A stretch of DNA of 49,942 nt from Lachnospiraceae bacterium (lineage in GTDB: Bacteria > Bacillota > Clostridia > Lachnospirales > Lachnospiraceae). The stretch spans positions 1 through 49,942 of the forward strand of contig JAQYAY010000035.1 in NCBI GenBank assembly GCA_029338735.1, given 5' to 3'. The notes under the pieces were generated by a model. That model had not been told where the DNA came from. It did not search any database and saw nothing but the letters and a program-made list of their open reading frames with translations. A program made the position numbers and the translations under genes. Positions 35,946 through 44,900 of this stretch are shown here, in pieces. How positions within the stretch are numbered: the stretch's first letter is position 1; the number at the start of each line of letters is the position of its first letter.

Positions 35946-36673
35946 GGCAGATCCTCCTCTTTCCATCCGATAGCTAGTCTCTTCTTCTTGATGACATCTG
36001 TCACGGCCGTCTCTCCCTTATGGAAAAGTGATGACGATCCGGCGACAAATATATCTGCACCACGCTCATAGAGCTTTCTGGCATTCTCAATTGTGATATT
36101 TCCATCTACCTCAATGATCAGATCATCCTTGCCGATTGAATGGAAATACTCACGCATCTCTTTTACCTTGTCCATCGTAGATGGAACGAGCTTCTTACCG
36201 GCAAATCCCGGATGAACAGTCATCGCAAGGACTCCATCTATATCATTCAGATATGGATCAAGTACCCTGTAATCTGTCTCAGGATTGATTGCTATAAGAG
36301 AAGTGGCTGAGAGTCTCTTCAGATACTGGAGACACTCAGAAATATGGGTATTGTTCTCATAATGAAAAGCCACCTGATCTCCCTCACGGATATCGAACCA
36401 GCTCATCTTCTCAAGCGGGTCCATTGTCAGGAAATGGAAATCGAATGGGATGTCCGTGATCCTTCTGAGGCTCTTCGCATAATCAGTACCGAGTGCAAGG
36501 TTCGGAACGAACTGCCCGTCCATCACATCGATATGAAGGAATTCAAGCTTTGCCTCCTTGAACTCTGTCAGATAGTAAAAAATCTTGTCAAGTCCTGCAC
36601 ACATCATTGATGCAGAAATCTTTCCCGGCTCACGTGCCGGAAGTACGGTTGCACCGCTAACCGGATCAGCCAT
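35942..36673 (-). CDS. Ribulose-phosphate 3-epimerase family protein
   Basis: TIM-barrel epimerase that interconverts ribulose- and xylulose-5-phosphate. The 243-aa protein has ISASMMCAGLDK at the start, HIDVMDGQFVPNLALG with metal-binding His and Asp, FDFHFLTMDPLE, MTVHPGFAGKKLVPSTMDKV and EVDGNITIENA with the second catalytic Asp. An N-terminal extension of about 15 residues precedes the barrel. Inside this cluster it probably balances pentulose-5-phosphates for the TarJ-like enzyme; it could instead be a dedicated variant, since a housekeeping Rpe is expected elsewhere. Overlaps the neighbours on both sides. Confidence 0.88.
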   Translation of the reverse strand: MADPVSGATVLPAREPGKISASMMCAGLDKIFYYLTEFKEAKLEFLHIDVMDGQFVPNLALGTDYAKSLRRITDIPFDFHFLTMDPLEKMSWFDIREGDQVAFHYENNTHISECLQYLKRLSATSLIAINPETDYRVLDPYLNDIDGVLAMTVHPGFAGKKLVPSTMDKVKEMREYFHSIGKDDLIIEVDGNITIENARKLYERGADIFVAGSSSLFHKGETAVTDVIKKKRLAIGWKEEDLP

Positions 36674-37721
36674 TGTACGCCTCGCTTTCTTTCTCGTGCA
36701 TTACAAACATGACTCTTGACTTCTGGATGCTGTGATCCCTGAAGAAATCAAAAGCTTCATCGCACTGTGATAATTTATATTTTCTCGTAATAAGTTTCTC
36801 GAATGGTATCTTCTTCTCTTTCATAAGAGCAGCCACTTCGTGCCAGTCATTGGCCTTGTCTGAATATGATGAATTCCAGGTACCTCTGACTGTGAGCTGC
36901 TTCCTGAGGATCCTCCAGTATACGTTTCTAGGGAGATTCATATCGCCTACAGGATTGCCAACTGTTACAAGAGTGCCGCCTGCTGCAACTGACTGGATGG
37001 CATCGATCAGGCACTTGTTGCTGCCGACTGCCTCGAATACGACATCCATTCCATTACCATCAGTAGCCTTTGCTACTTCATCCTCTGTGGCATTCGTATC
37101 TATTGTCTTAAATCCGAGGGATTCAGCGAATTCCTTGGATTCTTTTCTTCTGGCACCGATCCAGACATCTGCTCCCTTTGCCTGAGAGAAAAATCCAATC
37201 AGAAGGCCGATCGTTCCTGACCCGATAACGAGTACCCTGTCCCCCTTTTTCACTCCACCTACCTCTGTTGCATGGTGTCCTACTGCTGACGGCTCTGAAA
37301 GAGCACCTACACAGTAATCTACGGAATCATCAAGAACATTAAGGTTCCATGCTCTTACAGCACGGTACTCACCCATGCCGCCATCATTTCTCGAACCGTA
37401 ATACTTGTAATTCGAGCAGGTAGCATAGTCACCACGCTTGCATGACGGACACTCGAAGCACGGAAGCATCGGGAATACTGACGCTTTCTTTCCAATGAGA
37501 CTCTTGTCGACTCCTGGTCCGACCTCTTCTACCTGTCCGGCAAACTCATGTCCCGGTACTATAGGCATTACATGTGCACCGTCCTTAAAGATACGGTCAT
37601 TGTCTGATGAACAGATACCGCATGCCATAACCTTCAGGAGTACCTCTCCCTCTCCTGGTACAGGCTTCGGTGCATCTTCAAATCTGATATCGCCTGGTTT
37701 ATGCAGACTAAGTACTTTCAT
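36666..37721 (-). CDS. TarJ-like zinc alcohol dehydrogenase
   Basis: Medium-chain dehydrogenase/reductase of 351 aa. The catalytic zinc motif CGICSSD and GHEFAGQ, the structural zinc set in CFECPSCKRGDYATC (four Cys), and the Rossmann VLVIGSGTIGLLIG are all present. The family includes sorbitol/xylitol dehydrogenases and TarJ, which reduces ribulose-5-phosphate with NADPH to ribitol-5-phosphate. The context, next to an epimerase and an IspD/TarI protein, supports TarJ. The promoter at 37763 lies just upstream, so this gene starts a unit running to the nucleotidase. Confidence 0.88.
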   Translation of the reverse strand: MKVLSLHKPGDIRFEDAPKPVPGEGEVLLKVMACGICSSDNDRIFKDGAHVMPIVPGHEFAGQVEEVGPGVDKSLIGKKASVFPMLPCFECPSCKRGDYATCSNYKYYGSRNDGGMGEYRAVRAWNLNVLDDSVDYCVGALSEPSAVGHHATEVGGVKKGDRVLVIGSGTIGLLIGFFSQAKGADVWIGARRKESKEFAESLGFKTIDTNATEDEVAKATDGNGMDVVFEAVGSNKCLIDAIQSVAAGGTLVTVGNPVGDMNLPRNVYWRILRKQLTVRGTWNSSYSDKANDWHEVAALMKEKKIPFEKLITRKYKLSQCDEAFDFFRDHSIQKSRVMFVMHEKESEAYNG

Positions 37722-37762
37722 TTTATTATTCCTTTTTCAAATAGTTTACAAAACAATGTTTA

Positions 37763-37791
37763 ATTATAAATGATTATAGTCTCTTTTTCAA
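37763..37791 (-). promoter_or_regulatory. Promoter of the tarJ-like gene and downstream cluster
   Basis: TTGAAA, 17 bases, TATAAT on the minus strand, 42 bases before the tarJ-like start. It separates two transcription units within the surface-polymer region. Confidence 0.65.
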
Positions 37792-37804
37792 CTTGCGACA
37801 TCTG

Positions 37805-39214
37805 TCACTTTTTCACATTGGATGTCGTAATGGCCTTTCCTATCTGGCGCAGTGTCCCGAACAGTCCTCTGCTCTTCAGATCATCTATGGTCCTGTTCTT
37901 TTGATTTATCCTGTCACGGTATTCCTGGATCTTGGCCTCTTCACGCGAGAAGTATTCTCCTTCACGGCGCAGCTGCTCACTGTGCGAAGCAGTATAGAAC
38001 GGAGTCACAGCACCATAGAGCTTCATGCTGCTCACCTTTCTGTCAAGAGGCGCTTCCTTGATATGCTTGTCTTCATCATAAATGGTACGAAGACCGTTCG
38101 CATGAAGAAAATCCAGATAATGGTCGAAGTTGGCCTCCTGATATTTTTCAAATTCATGAAAGTCCTTGCCGTCGATCAGATCTGCAAGCTCTGTGTCAGC
38201 ATGCACTTCATCCATCGTGACATAGGCCAGATGATGGTATGTCACGAGTTCCTGCATCCTTGTATCCTTGACTATTGCGAGTGCCGGAGTTCCTGCAAGA
38301 ACCGGAGCAATGCTTCCATGAATACGTGGTCCTACCGCCAGATCCATCTTCGATGCGAAGTCGAGCCATGTCGGAACATTCAGGAAGAACTTTCCTCTGC
38401 CGTCTTTAAACAGCGGAGAGTCAAGATTTGCCGGATACAGGATATTCTTGTCCCTGCTGTATGGTGCCCCGATATAGATCTCTTTCAGCTCTCTTAAAAG
38501 CTGTGGAACAAAGGTGAAATCAGGATATTCCTCTGATACATGAATCAGGAATTTCTGAATGTCATCTCCTATATAAATGCCAGGTGCCTTGTACCTCGTA
38601 TCTGTAATGATGATCTTCGACTCGGGAGTCAGATTCACTTCCTTTTTGAGCTTCAGATCCGGTCCGAAAGTGTACATCGAAGGGCATCCGATCACAGTTA
38701 CCGAATCCTTCGGGAATCCCAGCTTGTCTGTCAGATACCTGTATGTGGATTCACCTCTTACTCCAACTACTGATGACCTGTTGAGTACTTCTGTCACCAG
38801 CTCACGGACTGCATCATCCTGTGGCATCGGCTCCATGATATCCTGACCATAATCTGCAGAGACACCGACTCCGACTATGATCACAGGAATTCTCAGTCTC
38901 TTGATAAAATTGGTCATCCGCTTCATTGACCTGATAAAATCCTTACGGAATGCATCTGCAAACGGTATGATATATGCTTCGAATTCTTCATTTATGCGGC
39001 TGATATCCTTGGCAGAATATTTCCCGAACTCTGCATAGTAATGATCAGGCACTATCTCCACTTCATCGTCAGTCAACAGAGCACGAAGCACGCTGTTTGC
39101 ATATACGAGGTTCCCGACATTGCCTCCTATTGCATCTTCAAAGATAGTCTTGGTCGCATACAGATTCTCTAGAACCGTAGTACCTGCGCGCATCAGTATC
39201 TTTCTTTTTTTCAT
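37805..39214 (-). CDS. Polysaccharide pyruvyl transferase family protein
   Basis: A 469-aa member of the PS_pyruv_trans family, which adds pyruvate ketals to sugar residues or belongs to related surface-polymer enzymes. Landmarks are GGNVGNLVYANSVLRALL near residue 30, VGVGVSADYGQDIM near 110, VVGVRGESTYRYL near 150, VGPRIHGSIAPVLAGTPALAI near 300 (the RxHG motif of the fold), and a charged coiled-coil-like end (EYFSREEAKIQEYRDRINQK). No signal peptide. Its ATG overlaps the licD stop by ATGA, so the two proteins are made together. Pyruvylation itself is not proven from sequence. Confidence 0.88.
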   Translation of the reverse strand: MKKRKILMRAGTTVLENLYATKTIFEDAIGGNVGNLVYANSVLRALLTDDEVEIVPDHYYAEFGKYSAKDISRINEEFEAYIIPFADAFRKDFIRSMKRMTNFIKRLRIPVIIVGVGVSADYGQDIMEPMPQDDAVRELVTEVLNRSSVVGVRGESTYRYLTDKLGFPKDSVTVIGCPSMYTFGPDLKLKKEVNLTPESKIIITDTRYKAPGIYIGDDIQKFLIHVSEEYPDFTFVPQLLRELKEIYIGAPYSRDKNILYPANLDSPLFKDGRGKFFLNVPTWLDFASKMDLAVGPRIHGSIAPVLAGTPALAIVKDTRMQELVTYHHLAYVTMDEVHADTELADLIDGKDFHEFEKYQEANFDHYLDFLHANGLRTIYDEDKHIKEAPLDRKVSSMKLYGAVTPFYTASHSEQLRREGEYFSREEAKIQEYRDRINQKNRTIDDLKSRGLFGTLRQIGKAITTSNVKK

Positions 39215-40125
39215 GGGTTGTCCTCCTTAAACTTCAGATCGTACAGCACATGTCTCTCCCTCTTGTCCTCGGGAGGAAGCTCCATATAGTCTCCAGGATA
39301 CAGTGCATGAAAATAATGGTCATAGTCCTTCGTCACAGGGAAATATGAGTCTTCAAACTTCATCTCCACTGTGTCACAGTACTTTGCCCTCTCATATAGT
39401 TCTCCAAAGAAATGCTTCCTTCCAGATGGAAAGGTCACATACTTCGAATCATCGTCATGGCACATTGAATACCAGTGCTGGACCCGCCTGTACCACCACC
39501 ATGGAGATAGAGACGGAAGTGCACCGAGCGCAGACTTTATCTTTATGAGTCTCTGGCCCCGCTTATTGCCTGCTGCGAGATGCAGGAACCCTTTTTCCTC
39601 TCTGTGCATCCTGATACATGACAGGATCAGCGAACCGCCGTCACAGAGCCACCCCTGGATTCTACGCTTGAGGGGATTGTCATAAGCATTCTCAAGGAGC
39701 CACAGATCCACCTTGATCCCGCACTTGCCATCCTCCTGCCACAGGTATTCGCGGAATGTCGTACCGCGTAGCTGCACCTGCGCAAATGAGCTGTAGTACC
39801 CGGGGGTCCTGAGTGGTGCTTCCACATAATACTTGTCAGGATACTTCTCTTCGATCAGATCGCAGAGGCGATCGATATCCTTCCTGTACACATTGATATC
39901 GAGATCATCATCCCATGGAATGAAACCCTTATGCCTCACTGCTCCGAGTGCTGAACCGCCGCCAAGCATATATGGAATGTCATTCTCTTCGCAGATCTCC
40001 GCTATGTCCTTCGCAATGGAATAGACCACCTGCTGTATCTTCTTCACCTCTTCAGATGTGATCTGATGCAGGCCGCTGGCACGCGAGAGATCCTGACGGA
40101 ACAGGTCCGTAGTCTCAAGAGCCAT
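39211..40125 (-). CDS. LicD-family phosphotransferase
   Basis: Cytosolic nucleotidyltransferase-fold protein of 304 aa that transfers phosphorylated alcohols such as phosphocholine onto teichoic or surface glycans. The defining stretch LGGGSALGAVRHKGFIPWDD ends in the metal-binding Asp pair, followed by DLDINV. Other family segments are GIKVDLWLLENAYD and FPSGRKHFFGELYERA. The fukutin/FKRP enzymes that transfer ribitol phosphate from CDP-ribitol are in this family, which fits the cluster. No choline uptake or licABC genes are near. The start at 40125 follows AAAGGA; an ATG at 40140 is poorer. Confidence 0.9.
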   Translation of the reverse strand: MALETTDLFRQDLSRASGLHQITSEEVKKIQQVVYSIAKDIAEICEENDIPYMLGGGSALGAVRHKGFIPWDDDLDINVYRKDIDRLCDLIEEKYPDKYYVEAPLRTPGYYSSFAQVQLRGTTFREYLWQEDGKCGIKVDLWLLENAYDNPLKRRIQGWLCDGGSLILSCIRMHREEKGFLHLAAGNKRGQRLIKIKSALGALPSLSPWWWYRRVQHWYSMCHDDDSKYVTFPSGRKHFFGELYERAKYCDTVEMKFEDSYFPVTKDYDHYFHALYPGDYMELPPEDKRERHVLYDLKFKEDNP

Positions 40126-40163
40126 TCTCTTTCCTTTCATAAGTCAAAATTTCTTACCGGTCC

Positions 40164-40192
40164 ATAATATCATAAAAGCCCTTATAACGCAA
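40164..40192 (-). promoter_or_regulatory. Promoter of licD-pyruvyl transferase unit
   Basis: TTGCGT, 17 bases, TATTAT on the minus strand, 39 bases before the licD start and just downstream of the radical SAM terminator. Confidence 0.5.
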
Positions 40193-40216
40193 AATTGTAA
40201 ATATCCTTTTTTGCAT

Positions 40217-40254
40217 AAAAAAAGTGTGCCGGTGGAATTTCCACTGACACACTT
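40217..40254 (-). terminator. Terminator of the radical SAM gene
   Basis: Minus-strand arms AAGTGTGTCAGTGGAA and TTCCACCGGCACACTT pair with two imperfect positions and are followed by T residues; it begins 18 bases beyond the stop. Confidence 0.85.
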
Positions 40255-40271
40255 CAATATTCTTTTTATTT

Positions 40272-41810
40272 TCAGGCTTCCTTACGAAGTCCTCCATCTG
40301 TATATGAAGATCTGTATGCTGCAAGCTCAGGATGCTGTCTGCACTCCTCAGTCACATCAGATTCTGTCTGGAAGGCTGCGAGCTCAGGATGCTCTCTGTG
40401 CTCCTCGGAATAGTTCTCATATGACTTCTTCTTGTGAGTCTCTGACTTCCATACCTCTTCGGCAACCGGAGCCCATTCCCTGGCATAGTCATCGCACTTC
40501 TCACAGAGATGCTCTACGCTCTCAGGCGACTCGAGATTCGTCTGGTGAGCATCGGTATCATGAACCATCTTACGCAGAAGCTGAGGATTCTCAAGCATCG
40601 GGCACGGACGGAGCTGGTTCCTATTGAAAGGCTGTCCCTTATGATACTCCATGAACAGAGGGCTCTGGAGAATCTCAAGGATGGACTTGTCATCAATATT
40701 CGAATCAGAGAAATGAATGAATACGCATGGCTCTGCATCTCCGTTTGAATTGATGTGGAAGTAGTTTCTTCCTCCGGCGATACATCCGCCTACGTACTCT
40801 CCGTCGTTCTGGAAATCCATAGGGAAGAATGAGAAATCGCACTTGTCACTTCTGACATAGCGGATACGGTCAATTATGTACTTCCTCTGCTCTACTGTAG
40901 GCATAAGCTCTGGTACAGCATTGTTTCCTACTGGCATGAAGTGGAAGTAGAAGCCGAATCTGGCACCTTTATTCTCAAGCAGATGGAAGAAATCATCGCT
41001 TGTAACTGCCTCGATATTTTCTCTTGTATAGCATACTGAAGTACCGAATACGATACCATGCTTACGAAGGATATCCATAGCCTCCATAACCTTGGCATAG
41101 TGTCCGTTTCCACGACGCTCATCGTTGGTATCTGGAGTTCCCTCGAGAGAAAGCATGAAGGTGATATTTCCAAGCTGTCTTACCTTCTCAGCGAGCTCAT
41201 CATTGATGAGTGTGGAATTCGAATACAGACCGAAGAAGCAGTCATTGTGCTTCTCTGCCAGCTTGAAGATATCCTTCATGCGGACTGTAGGCTCGCCGCC
41301 TGTCATCATGTACAGATATACTCCGAGCTCCTTGCCCTGGGTAACGATCCTGTCCATCTGCTCGAATGTCAGATTTGCCTTGTGGCCGTATGTACCGGAC
41401 CAACAGCCCACGCAGTGCATATTACATGCCATCGTAGGATCAAAGAGGATGAGCCATGGGATATTGCAGTGATACTTCTCACGGTTGGCTCTGATCGTCT
41501 TGGTTCCACGGAAAAATGCTTCGTATCCGAGATTAAGAAGCATTGTCTTGGCATAGTGAGGATCAGTCTCGTCGATTACTCTGTTGATGAATTTCATCCA
41601 GCGGTTATTCGGATCCATGACTGCCTTCTTGGCAGCTGCAAGTGTATCCTTGTTCGCATCCTTCCAGAATGTGCCTGCTGCATCAACGAGCTTGCCATAA
41701 GCAGCAGATCTTGCTGCATAATCTTTTTTCTTGATGTGTTTTAAAAATCCATCGATTGCTGTCTCAAATGCTTTTCTCTCGGCAGCATGAGAAAGATCTT
41801 TAAGTCCCAT
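40272..41810 (-). CDS. Radical SAM protein with auxiliary-cluster region and repeat tail
   Basis: A 512-aa radical SAM enzyme of unknown substrate. The family's SAM cluster is Cys-x3-Cys-x2-Cys in CNMHCVGC near residue 130, followed by YMMTGGEPTVR (Gly-Gly-Glu motif). The C-terminal part (about 330-450) has several Cys: GGCIAGGRNYFHINSNGD, PCVFIHFSD, RPCPMLENP and LCEKCDDY, which fit a second iron-sulfur cluster. Residues from about 460 are an extension with two HPELAA units. GGAGG precedes the ATG. It is monocistronic, with its own promoter at 41882 and terminator at 40217. Confidence 0.88.
   Translation of the reverse strand: MGLKDLSHAAERKAFETAIDGFLKHIKKKDYAARSAAYGKLVDAAGTFWKDANKDTLAAAKKAVMDPNNRWMKFINRVIDETDPHYAKTMLLNLGYEAFFRGTKTIRANREKYHCNIPWLILFDPTMACNMHCVGCWSGTYGHKANLTFEQMDRIVTQGKELGVYLYMMTGGEPTVRMKDIFKLAEKHNDCFFGLYSNSTLINDELAEKVRQLGNITFMLSLEGTPDTNDERRGNGHYAKVMEAMDILRKHGIVFGTSVCYTRENIEAVTSDDFFHLLENKGARFGFYFHFMPVGNNAVPELMPTVEQRKYIIDRIRYVRSDKCDFSFFPMDFQNDGEYVGGCIAGGRNYFHINSNGDAEPCVFIHFSDSNIDDKSILEILQSPLFMEYHKGQPFNRNQLRPCPMLENPQLLRKMVHDTDAHQTNLESPESVEHLCEKCDDYAREWAPVAEEVWKSETHKKKSYENYSEEHREHPELAAFQTESDVTEECRQHPELAAYRSSYTDGGLRKEA
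40316..40410 (-). repeat. 57-base-period direct repeat in the 3' end of the radical SAM gene
   Basis: Two related blocks about 57 bases apart encode EEHREHPELAAF and EECRQHPELAAY. At base level both contain AGCTCAGGATGCT on the plus strand. The period is an exact 19 codons, as expected from a tandem duplication. Confidence 0.6.
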
Positions 41811-41881
41811 TAAAATTCCTCCTGTCTGAAAACTTTTCTTATATCTACTATATATTGGGGTATTCGTTTTTATCGTAGAAG

Positions 41882-41910
41882 ATTTTAATATGTTGTGTGC
41901 AATTTGTCCA
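41882..41910 (-). promoter_or_regulatory. Probable promoter of the radical SAM gene
   Basis: TGGACA, 17 bases, TAAAAT on the minus strand, 72 bases before the start codon. Confidence 0.4.
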
Positions 41911-41914
41911 TAAA

Positions 41915-41959
41915 CAAAAACGGGGTTTTGTCAGCATCATTGACAAAACCCCGTTTTTG
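41915..41959 (-). terminator. Perfect hairpin terminator after the EAL/GGDEF gene
   Basis: Nineteen-base arms, CAAAAACGGGGTTTTGTCA and its exact complement, with a seven-base loop. T runs occur on both strands. It begins 11 bases past the stop codon. Confidence 0.9.
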
Positions 41960-41969
41960 TAATTCACTT

Positions 41970-44900
41970 TTACCGCTCAGCGTCTGCATGCATCTTCTTC
42001 TTGTTGGCATACATATGCTCATCTGCTTCCTTTAATATATCATCTATATCATCATCCGGTGAAGTCCTGAGAGCACAGCCAAGTGCCACGCTGATATTTT
42101 CTTTTTCAAAGCGTGCCCTGAGTCCGCTCATAACCAGGTCAGCCTGAGAAATATTATTGAGTTCTATCACAATGACGAACTCATCACCGCCCATCCTGAA
42201 AACTCTGTCATGGCCGGCATATGCAGTCATGATATTGGCTGCTGATCTGATGAGCGCATCCCCGCTGTCGTGTCCTGAAGAATCGTTGACTTCCTTCAGG
42301 TAGTTCAGATCTGCGTAGATCACACAGAGTATCCTGTTCCTGTCGATCCTATCAACAGTAGTACGTAGTGCCCTGCGATTCATCACATTGGTCAGTTCAT
42401 CACGCTGGCTCACATCGTCGAGTTCCTTCTGGATATTACGCCATCTGATGAGCACCGATACGAATCTCGCCATACTGATCAGCATATTCTCAGCCTGCGA
42501 GACACCTTCCATATCAGGATTGTCGGTTCCGATAAATCCGATCAGCTGTCCGTCAATACGCAGCGGAGTCTCTATCAGGCTATGTATATCCTGAGGCTTC
42601 AGCCAGTCATACATGGCTGTACCCTTGTATTCCTCCACATCTCTGATGACTAAAGTATTGTTGTTCTCAAATGAATCGAAGAACGGTCCTACATCTGCTA
42701 TCGGAACCTCTTTCAGATTGTCAATCTGTTTTGTGACTCCCTTCTTTACCCACTCATAGGTATTCGTGACAATACTGCCATTGATCTCAAAGATATAGGC
42801 TCTGTCAGCATGCAGCTCAGATCCCACACCAGACAGTATCCTGTTCAGTGACTCATCTGGTGTTTTCTCTTCAAAGATCTGGCTGATGAGATCATTTACC
42901 CTTACCTGTCTGTACAGTGAATTATTTACATCCTCGACCTGTCTGATACTCTCAGTGAGCGATACTGAGAATGAAGCCTTCACCATACGGTTACCAAAAT
43001 TCATCAGTGTATCACGCATCAGATAATCCTGTCCTGTTATCTGGTTGTGATAATTGTGCGAGAGATACCTGTCCTGGCACACCATCGGGTTCGTACAGTG
43101 ATCACATGGATGATCATAAAGGTGGATCACCTTGTAGCACTTTAGTCCTTTGTAGTTGAAATTGTCAGGAAGTCCCAGATCTCTCTTGGCTGCCCTGTTC
43201 AGGAACATCAGATCGTAATTCTCTATATCGGCAAAATAAACTCTCTCGTTCATATTGTCGAAATTCTCGAGGTTCATGACTATCCTGTCTGCACCTGAAG
43301 CATATTCAGCGCTTTCCTCGCCGGTCCTTCTCTTTTCAAGGACCTGAAGATAATCCTCTGGTCTGTAATCGTCATCAGAAGCCAGAAGGGAATATGTCAT
43401 CACCAGATCGACATCCACACCGTTGATCTTCTTCGTATCATTGAACTTCGTGTAGAGACTGAAGACATTCTTCCGTACATCCGAAGGATTCTCCTTCGTG
43501 ATGATCATGAATCTGGAGTCATCAATCCTGCCACATACATATGTCTTAGGGAAGGTAGCCTTGAATACATCTGAAACCCACTGGTAAAAAGTATCCTTGA
43601 AGGATGAAATCTCCTCCATTGATTCTGTTACCTTATCCTCGACCTGGATCAGACCGACCGTGAATTTCTCACCATGTCTCTTGTAATTGTCATAGTAATT
43701 GATCGATGTGAGAAGCATTCCACGGGTATTCATAAGTGATGTCACCCGGTCAGAAAAGATCTCTGTCCCTGCTCCCAGATCATCACTGTCATCTATCTGA
43801 TGGAAATATCCTACTAGTCCTATAACTCTGTCAGCACGATATATCGGTAGCTTTGTCGCGGAAATGAGTCTGATCTCACCGTTTACGACCGTATGCCCTA
43901 TTGAATCAACTATATGCCTGCCGTGTCTCAGAACCTCCAGCTCGTCATCTCTGTATGGTTCGTCATCTACATGCCAGCCTATCTCATCATCTGTCTTGCC
44001 GAGAATGCCATCCGCATTCGGAAGTCCGTAATAATCCAGAAATGACTGGCTGACTCCCTTGAAGCGTCTCTCGTCATCTTTCCAGAAGAACTTGATCCTC
44101 GAATTGTCAGCTACACTTCTCCATATTGCGAGCTTATCATATAGTTCAAGATCATTCCTGCCAGTCACATGGAATGAATCATCGATACGGTTGATCACGC
44201 TGATCGGATCTCCGGCATCATCAAGGGCAGCACGTCTCTGAAGAACCAGATAATCTCCGTCATTGCTGCCCATGAGACTCAGCACATCAAACTCATCCCA
44301 GTGGAAGGTACCATCATATCTCTTGACCCTGAAACATTCTCCGGTAAAATTGCTCCCGACGCGTTTCATTGTCTTGCTGATATTTCCTGAGACAAAGAAA
44401 TCTACAAACCTGTCCCTGTCATCCTCTGCAATTGTTCTGTCTGCGATCTCATGAAGCCGGTTCCTGATTCTGAAATAGACATCACCTGTCTTCTCATCAG
44501 GGTCATCTGTCTCAATAACTTCAATCCTGTCCTCATGTGGACTGATAAGACATATTCTGGAGTAGATCTGTGTCGTCTCACGCAGCAGATTATTGAATCT
44601 CCTCTTTTCCTTCTGGGTAATATCGTAGGTGATATTGTAGAGGGAAATCAGATGCATGTATCTGCCATGGATACCTGCAAGCGTCTTCGCAAGAAATCTG
44701 TAATACTGTCCGTTTGACACAAAATTGAAGACATCACCCTTGCAGTTCTTCTTCGTGATATCGAGGAAACGGATAAACTTTTCATACAGTCTCTCTTTTT
44801 TATTGAAAATATCAACACTGCCATCCGGCAGTCCCATGGATCTGGCTATTTCTTCAAGTGGCCGCTGTGACTTGTCATTGTAAAAAATGACTTTCAGTTC

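Noticed and set aside
37793-38497. Open frame of 234 codons on the plus strand over the pyruvyl transferase
   Set aside because: Antisense to a clear gene; no ribosome site and a composition unlike real proteins here.
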